Source of the DNA: Oceanobacillus indicireducens
GTDB taxonomy: Bacteria; Bacillota; Bacilli; Bacillales; Amphibacillaceae
DNA: 39,820 nt
Assembly (NCBI RefSeq): GCF_014647195.1
Contig: NZ_BMOS01000007.1
Coordinates: 1-39,820, forward strand
Direction of reading: 5' to 3'
Under the pieces are notes generated by a model. That model was given only the letters and a program-made list of their open reading frames with translations, was not told where the DNA came from and did not search any database. The position numbers were made by a program, and so were the translations under genes. Shown here in pieces: positions 36,303 through 39,820 of the stretch. How positions within the stretch are numbered: position 1 is the first letter of the stretch; the number at the start of each line of letters is the position of its first letter.

Positions 36303-37798
36303 AAGGTGTGGATGTTGACGGTATCTGCATCAATCACCTCAACTTCTTGAATAATCATCTTTAGAACTTTTTGTTTTCGATTTACATCTAAGTTAGATCC
36401 CTTTACTTCGAGATAGTACTTAATTGCTTCTTCCAAAGCGTAGGTACTTTTTTTATTTCCTTCATTTTCAATTTGTTGCTGCAGGTTATCCAGCTTCTTC
36501 TGTAGATCATTCTCTTTTATCCTGGATTCCTTCATTTTTTCCTTTATCTCTTCTAGATCAATATCGTCATCATCTTCTGAAATAGTTATTAAAGTTAGAA
36601 GACGCTCCCGACCGTTTTTAATTTTCTTTATTTGTGATTTTAGATGTTCTATTTCTTCATATATATAGTGCTTCTTTTTCTCAACAGTTTCTATCTTGAT
36701 TTTATCCGGATTATCTAGCAAATCAATTATTTCCGACCAGACGAAACCGTTAAGCTTATTTTCGCTCATCATCCGGCCACATCCTTTGTTTTTAGCACCG
36801 GCATAATTCTTTCTACATTCATACACATAAAAATCTTTCCCGTGTGATTTTAGCTTTCTCCCATTCATTGTTTCACCACATCGACCGCACCTAACTAAAC
36901 CTGAAAGTAAATAATTATGTTTTCTAGTTGATTTATATCTACGGCTGGATTCTTGTATTAAAGCTTGAGCAAAATCAAATTGTTCTTCACTAATAATTGG
37001 AGGAATCTTAGTTAGTAACCATTCCTCCCTCGGGCGAAGCTTCCCATGCTCTATTTCCTCACCGGCTTGTTTTCTAACATAGTCACCTTCAGTATCGTAT
37101 TTATTCTGATAGTGATTACCCATATATGATTCATTTGTCAGAATTTGTCTAACCACATTCCTATGCCATACCTTTTTACCTTTTTTTGTGGGGATACCTA
37201 ATTCGGTCAAATGGTGAGCTATTCCATTTATACCTTTAAAAGAAGTGTCTGGATCGGTATAGTAGTCAAAAATCATCCTTACAATTTTGGCTTCTTTTTC
37301 ATTAATAATGTAAGTTTCATTTTCTTTATCGTATGTATAACCATACATATTGCCGTTTTTAACAACTTTCCCCCTTTTTGCTTTGCGGTATCGCCCAGTC
37401 ATTGTGTTGTGTTTAATTTTAGCCTTATCAAACTCTGAAAAAGCTCCACGAACTTGGAAGTATAGATTTCCTTCCGGATCGTTCTTGTAATCACTTTTTA
37501 CGAATAATAGTTTGACCTCGTGTTTATCTAGTTTTTCGGTAATTATTAATTGATTTAGTAGTTTTCTAGAAAGACGGTCCGGGTCATAACATATAACCTT
37601 TTCAATGACCCCTTTCTCAACATCTTCTAATAGCTTCGTTAAATTAGGGCGATTAAGTATCTCTCCAGTGTAACCATCATCGATATAAGTCAATACATCA
37701 TTCGTTTCTGCAAGTCGTACACAATCTTCAATCTGGCCTTCGATGCTGTACCCTTTTAGCTGTTCTTCCGTTGATACTCTTGCATAAATTGCTATCAT
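36299..37798 (-). CDS. spoIVCA: SpoIVCA-type large serine recombinase
   Basis: This site-specific recombinase should excise the skin element and restore sigK. The 499 residues start [13 protein letters not shown] with catalytic Ser9, then [10 protein letters not shown] (R75, R78) of the resolvase domain. The Recombinase domain has [13 protein letters not shown] at about 209-220. The zinc ribbon cysteines are C304, C307, C328 and C340, and a coiled coil lies at about 375-455. The length and sequence closely match B. subtilis SpoIVCA (500). It converges on sigK, and the two stop codons overlap by 4 bases. GGGAG lies 8 bases before the ATG. Confidence 0.95.
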   Translation of the reverse strand: MIAIYARVSTEEQLKGYSIEGQIEDCVRLAETNDVLTYIDDGYTGEILNRPNLTKLLEDVEKGVIEKVICYDPDRLSRKLLNQLIITEKLDKHEVKLLFVKSDYKNDPEGNLYFQVRGAFSEFDKAKIKHNTMTGRYRKAKRGKVVKNGNMYGYTYDKENETYIINEKEAKIVRMIFDYYTDPDTSFKGINGIAHHLTELGIPTKKGKKVWHRNVVRQILTNESYMGNHYQNKYDTEGDYVRKQAGEEIEHGKLRPREEWLLTKIPPIISEEQFDFAQALIQESSRRYKSTRKHNYLLSGLVRCGRCGETMNGRKLKSHGKDFYVYECRKNYAGAKNKGCGRMMSENKLNGFVWSEIIDLLDNPDKIKIETVEKKKHYIYEEIEHLKSQIKKIKNGRERLLTLITISEDDDDIDLEEIKEKMKESRIKENDLQKKLDNLQQQIENEGNKKSTYALEEAIKYYLEVKGSNLDVNRKQKVLKMIIQEVEVIDADTVNIHTF

Positions 37799-37989
37799 CT
37801 TTTATTTTCTCCCTTCTGTATTCATTGTAGAGGTACTGATAACAATCACTGATGACTTTTTCAAAGTGCTTCCCCTTAATCACTTTTATCTGCAAAACAC
37901 ATCACCCCTTATTGGATGATATGCTGATGCAGCTTGTACGAATGTATGTTTATTATATACGGTAGTACATGATAAATCCACCTCAACAG

Positions 37990-38001
37990 GAACTTTTGTT
38001 C
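37990..38001. promoter_or_regulatory. LexA (SOS) box 1
   Basis: GAAC-TTTT-GTTC is a perfect GAAC-N4-GTTC site as bound by Bacillus LexA/DinR. It lies just upstream of the -35 of the 38069 operon. Confidence 0.75.
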
Positions 38002-38009
38002 TCTTTTTG

Positions 38010-38038
38010 TTGCTTTTTCAATCTGTTCACCTTATAAT
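38010..38038 (+). promoter_or_regulatory. Sigma-A promoter of the 38069-38750 operon
   Basis: TTGCTT (38010-38015), 17 bases, then a perfect TATAAT (38033-38038). It is framed by the two LexA boxes, 8 bases before the -35 and 2 bases after the -10, an arrangement suited to tight repression. Confidence 0.75.
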
Positions 38039-38040
38039 AA

Positions 38041-38052
38041 GAACAAACGTTC
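38041..38052. promoter_or_regulatory. LexA (SOS) box 2
   Basis: GAAC-AAAC-GTTC is a second perfect GAAC-N4-GTTC site. It covers the expected transcription start, 51 bases from box 1. Confidence 0.8.
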
Positions 38053-38068
38053 CAAGGAGTGAAGAAAA

Positions 38069-38386
38069 ATGAAATTAATAAATGTTACTTTGATGCAAGA
38101 ACAGACAGTGAATGTTGTCAAAGCAGCATCGCCATGGAAAGACTCGGCAGTGAATATTTATGAATATCAAGACACCCGTTTTATTCATGAAGTTAGTGGG
38201 GATAATCAAGTATTAAGTATTTCAAAATTAAATACGCCCATTACAGAAAATGATTGGATTCTTGGTGTTAAAAAAATAATGAAGTTGAATCTTGTGGATG
38301 TAATGATAACTGTTAGACCAAGTGGAGTTGTCTTTATTAAGGAAAAAGACGATTCACTCCCGAAGATAGCGAACTGTACTTATTGA
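38069..38386 (+). CDS. Unknown protein of SOS-type operon, gene 1
   Basis: I do not recognise this 105-residue protein. It has no membrane segment or Cys motif. Predicted strands alternate with short helices (ITENDWILGVKKIMKLN; VMITVRPSGVVFIKEKDD). The ATG has AAGGAGTG 7 bases upstream. It is the first gene behind a promoter framed by two LexA boxes, so induction by DNA damage is likely. In Bacillaceae, LexA-controlled pairs of similar size often belong to yolD-uvrX repair operons, but neither YolD nor UvrX sequence is visible. It lies inside the skin-like element, divergent from spoIVCA. Confidence 0.8.
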   Translation: MKLINVTLMQEQTVNVVKAASPWKDSAVNIYEYQDTRFIHEVSGDNQVLSISKLNTPITENDWILGVKKIMKLNLVDVMITVRPSGVVFIKEKDDSLPKIANCTY

Positions 38387-38399
38387 GGGAAGTCGAAAA

Positions 38400-38750
38400 A
38401 TGAAAGATCTGGTACTTCGATTTATAACCTTGCCAATGGCAGTGCAAGTTTTTAAACAAGATAAAGAACAACTTCAAAAGTCGAAGGTGCATATAATATA
38501 TTTCAATCTGATTGACAGCATTTTAGAAAAGATGCAGGAAGATTTTAATAAGTTGAAAGTCGAAATGTATTCCAAACATCATTTAGATGTACGATATTTG
38601 GGTAAAGAAAACGGAATGGTAAAGTATACTATTAATAAGGAAGAGATTGGATTTTCACCAAATGAGTTACGCGATAATACTGAGGAATTAATGAAGGAAT
38701 ATCTCATCAATGTGGAAATTAAAAGCAAGGAACTTATCTGGGGAAATTAA
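38400..38750 (+). CDS. Unknown protein of SOS-type operon, gene 2
   Basis: This 116-residue protein is unrecognised. It is probably mostly helical in the N-terminal two thirds (IIYFNLIDSILEKMQEDFNKLKVEM) and then has a short beta stretch (LDVRYLGKENGMVKYTI) and a C-terminal helix. It starts 13 bases after gene 1 with GAGGGA upstream, so both are on one transcript. No catalytic motif is seen. The pair may be a DNA-damage response or prophage induction module; that is inference from regulation only. Confidence 0.8.
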   Translation: MKDLVLRFITLPMAVQVFKQDKEQLQKSKVHIIYFNLIDSILEKMQEDFNKLKVEMYSKHHLDVRYLGKENGMVKYTINKEEIGFSPNELRDNTEELMKEYLINVEIKSKELIWGN

Positions 38751-38844
38751 AGGTATGAGGTAGTAAACGAATTTAATAAATATATTTAATAACACCCCCT
38801 CTTTATCAGTTATTTCGATTGTATGGTTAGGAGGGGATTTTATT

Positions 38845-39039
38845 ATGGCTAAAAAAATAACTGGACATTTAGTAAATCATTTTGAATGGAGAGAGTGGGC
38901 TGACTATGAAAATTATGTGTTTGAGGATGAAAAAATAAGAAGTGCTTATAATGGTTACCGGGATACGCCTAGTAAAGAGGAGTGCGACAAATTATGTGCA
39001 GCCCTATCAGGAGAGGTTAATGTGTATAAAATGATTTGA
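38845..39039 (+). CDS. Small acidic protein, unknown
   Basis: This 64-residue protein has an excellent TAGGAGGGG ribosome site and a strong terminator after it. It is rich in Glu, Tyr and Trp (HFEWREWADYENYVFEDEKIR) and ends with CAALSGEVNVYKMI; two Cys lie at about 48-52. I recognise no family. It is 94 bases after the SOS-type operon and could be read through from it or have its own promoter, which I cannot identify. Confidence 0.7.
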   Translation: MAKKITGHLVNHFEWREWADYENYVFEDEKIRSAYNGYRDTPSKEECDKLCAALSGEVNVYKMI

Positions 39040-39042
39040 AAG

Positions 39043-39085
39043 AAAAACAGCCTCTCAACCGGAAATTAGTTGAGAGGCTGTTTTT
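39043..39085. terminator. Bidirectional terminator between convergent small genes
   Basis: A 17-bp perfect stem (core CAGCCTCTCAAC with GTTGAGAGGCTG) around a 9-base loop is flanked by A- and T-runs. It serves the gene at 38845 (+) and the one at 39088 (-). Confidence 0.9.
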
Positions 39086-39087
39086 CT

Positions 39088-39276
39088 TTAGTAGGGTCGG
39101 TTACAACAATGACAGAATTCTCTTTTATGCCTTCTGTTGTGATTGTGTTTGTAACAGTGACACTCCTCATGTCTTCTCTTACAGGAATGACAATGATCAT
39201 GCTTCTCTCTAGAACAATGTTCATGCCTCTTTTCAAAACAATCATCATGCTTCCTTCTATGGTCGGAATAACACAT
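39088..39276 (-). CDS. His/Cys-rich small protein, putative metal-binding
   Basis: The 62 residues include 10 Cys and 13 His (37%), plus many Arg and Lys. Repeated short units such as HEHC, HDHCHSC, HEECHC and CHCC suggest metal binding. There is no signal peptide. The ATG has AGGAGGG 7 bases upstream, and the bidirectional terminator follows, so it is a real gene. A possible sigma-K promoter (39299-39327) would place expression late in the mother cell, like coat proteins. The function is unknown; coat or crust metal binding is inference. Confidence 0.75.
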   Translation of the reverse strand: MCYSDHRRKHDDCFEKRHEHCSREKHDHCHSCKRRHEECHCYKHNHNRRHKREFCHCCNRPY

Positions 39277-39298
39277 AACTTATCCCTCCTCTCACATT

Positions 39299-39327
39299 TA
39301 ACATATGCGTTTTGAAAAGAGAAGGGT
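39299..39327 (-). promoter_or_regulatory. Possible sigma-K promoter of the His/Cys-rich gene
   Basis: On the minus strand AC (39326-39327), 18 bases, then CATATGTTA (39299-39307), which fits CATANNNTA. Spacing is one base longer than usual and the -35 element has little information, so chance is possible. Confidence 0.35.
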
Positions 39328-39420
39328 GGACAAAGTTAATAGTAAGAAACACAATTTAGTTGTTACTGTATTTCGCAGAACATTGCAATTAATAGTTCAT
39401 AATTTTGAAAAGAGAAAATG

Positions 39421-39452
39421 AAAAAACAGCCCGGGGTTTCCAGTCCCGGGCT
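39421..39452 (-). terminator. Terminator after the LysM hydrolase gene
   Basis: On the minus strand AGCCCGGG pairs with CCCGGGCT around a 9-base loop, followed by GTTTTTTC. It lies 46 bases after the stop codon. Confidence 0.8.
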
Positions 39453-39497
39453 TAGTGTGTTGCACATATTTTTACACATTACACATTAAATTATAAC

Positions 39498-39820
39498 CTA
39501 TTTTACTCTCAAACGCTGCCCCGGCTGAATAACATCACTAGTCAAGCCATTAAGGCTCTTGATAGCATTTACAGTAGTATTATACTGTTGAGCGATTCCC
39601 CAGAGGGTCTCACCTTTTTTAACAGTATGATAAACAGCCCCGCCACCACTGACAATTAACACTTGTCCAGGATAAATATCATCAGATGTCAACCCATTTA
39701 AATCTTTCAACTGCTGTACAGTCATGTTGTGGGCTTGAGCAATACTCCAAAGAGTATCCCCTTTTTTAACCGTGTACGTATTACCTCCACCGCCGGACTT
39801 TCTTTTCAATCCTAAGGCTT
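39498..39820 (-). CDS. C-terminal part of LysM cell-wall hydrolase (partial)
   Basis: The gene enters from beyond the window edge; the frame stays open to 39820 with ..[12 protein letters not shown], so the TTG at 39809 is probably internal. Two LysM peptidoglycan-binding repeats are present ([22 protein letters not shown] and [23 protein letters not shown]). The ALGLK segment is typical of the end of an N-acetylmuramoyl-L-alanine amidase domain, which would make this a prophage endolysin or an autolysin like CwlA of the B. subtilis skin. The catalytic domain is not visible. Confidence 0.85.
   Translation of the reverse strand, partial: ALGLKRKSGGGGNTYTVKKGDTLWSIAQAHNMTVQQLKDLNGLTSDDIYPGQVLIVSGGGAVYHTVKKGETLWGIAQQYNTTVNAIKSLNGLTSDVIQPGQRLRVK

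Noticed and set aside
39070-39315. Plus-strand hydrophobic frame opposite the His/Cys-rich gene
   Set aside because: It is the antisense shadow of the His/Cys-rich gene, which has a strong ribosome site and a terminator; this frame has no ribosome site and starts inside the terminator.

Overview
The window is chromosomal DNA from an endospore-forming member of the Bacillaceae. The evidence is the conserved Bacillus gene order around dnaK and comE, a run of sporulation genes (yqfCD, spoIIP, gpr, sda, sigK) and competence genes (comEA-EB-EC), and Bacillus-type promoters and repressor sites. Base composition and intergenic repeats would fit a halophilic or alkaliphilic genus such as Oceanobacillus or Virgibacillus, but genus placement is inference.

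Positions 399-34335 are almost wholly on the minus strand and are read here from high to low coordinates. yqeG-yqeH-aroE-yhbY-nadD-yqeK-rsfS-yqeM form a tight ribosome-assembly and NAD/shikimate operon. comEA, comEB and comEC (DNA uptake) follow, then yqzM (+), holA, rpsT (+), gpr, spoIIP, yqxA, lepA and hemW. The heat-shock operon hrcA-grpE-dnaK follows behind a CIRCE operator, and a terminator separates it from dnaJ. After dnaJ come prmA-rsmE, rpsU-yqeY with its own sigma-A promoter, the membrane-fluidity pair yqeZ-floA plus a Gln/Pro-rich membrane protein behind a sigma-W-type promoter, and finally yqfC-yqfD-phoH-pgpH-ybeY-dgkA. Compared with Bacillus subtilis, mtaB (between rsmE and rpsU) and comER (between yqeM and comEA) are missing at their usual places.

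Positions 34336-35924 are a regulatory stretch. They hold a composite inverted-repeat element, a small gene resembling the sporulation protein Cse60, and sda, the checkpoint inhibitor of KinA, preceded by three DnaA-box-like sequences.

Positions 35925-39820 hold the 5' part of sigK, cut off after the sequence encoding ENEILM, immediately followed by a convergent spoIVCA-type serine recombinase. This is the left end of a skin-like intervening element whose right end is outside the window. Its visible cargo is a two-gene operon with two perfect GAAC-N4-GTTC LexA boxes, two further small genes (one product is 37% Cys plus His), and the C-terminal part of a LysM cell-wall hydrolase.

Three large copies and one partial copy of a structured, non-coding repeat lie between genes (1-383, 18297-18382, 24747-25234, 34533-34986). 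They have terminal inverted repeats, nested long palindromes and an optional module of small hairpins with CAGGAnG loops. Stem bases covary between copies, so the elements may act as folded RNA or DNA.
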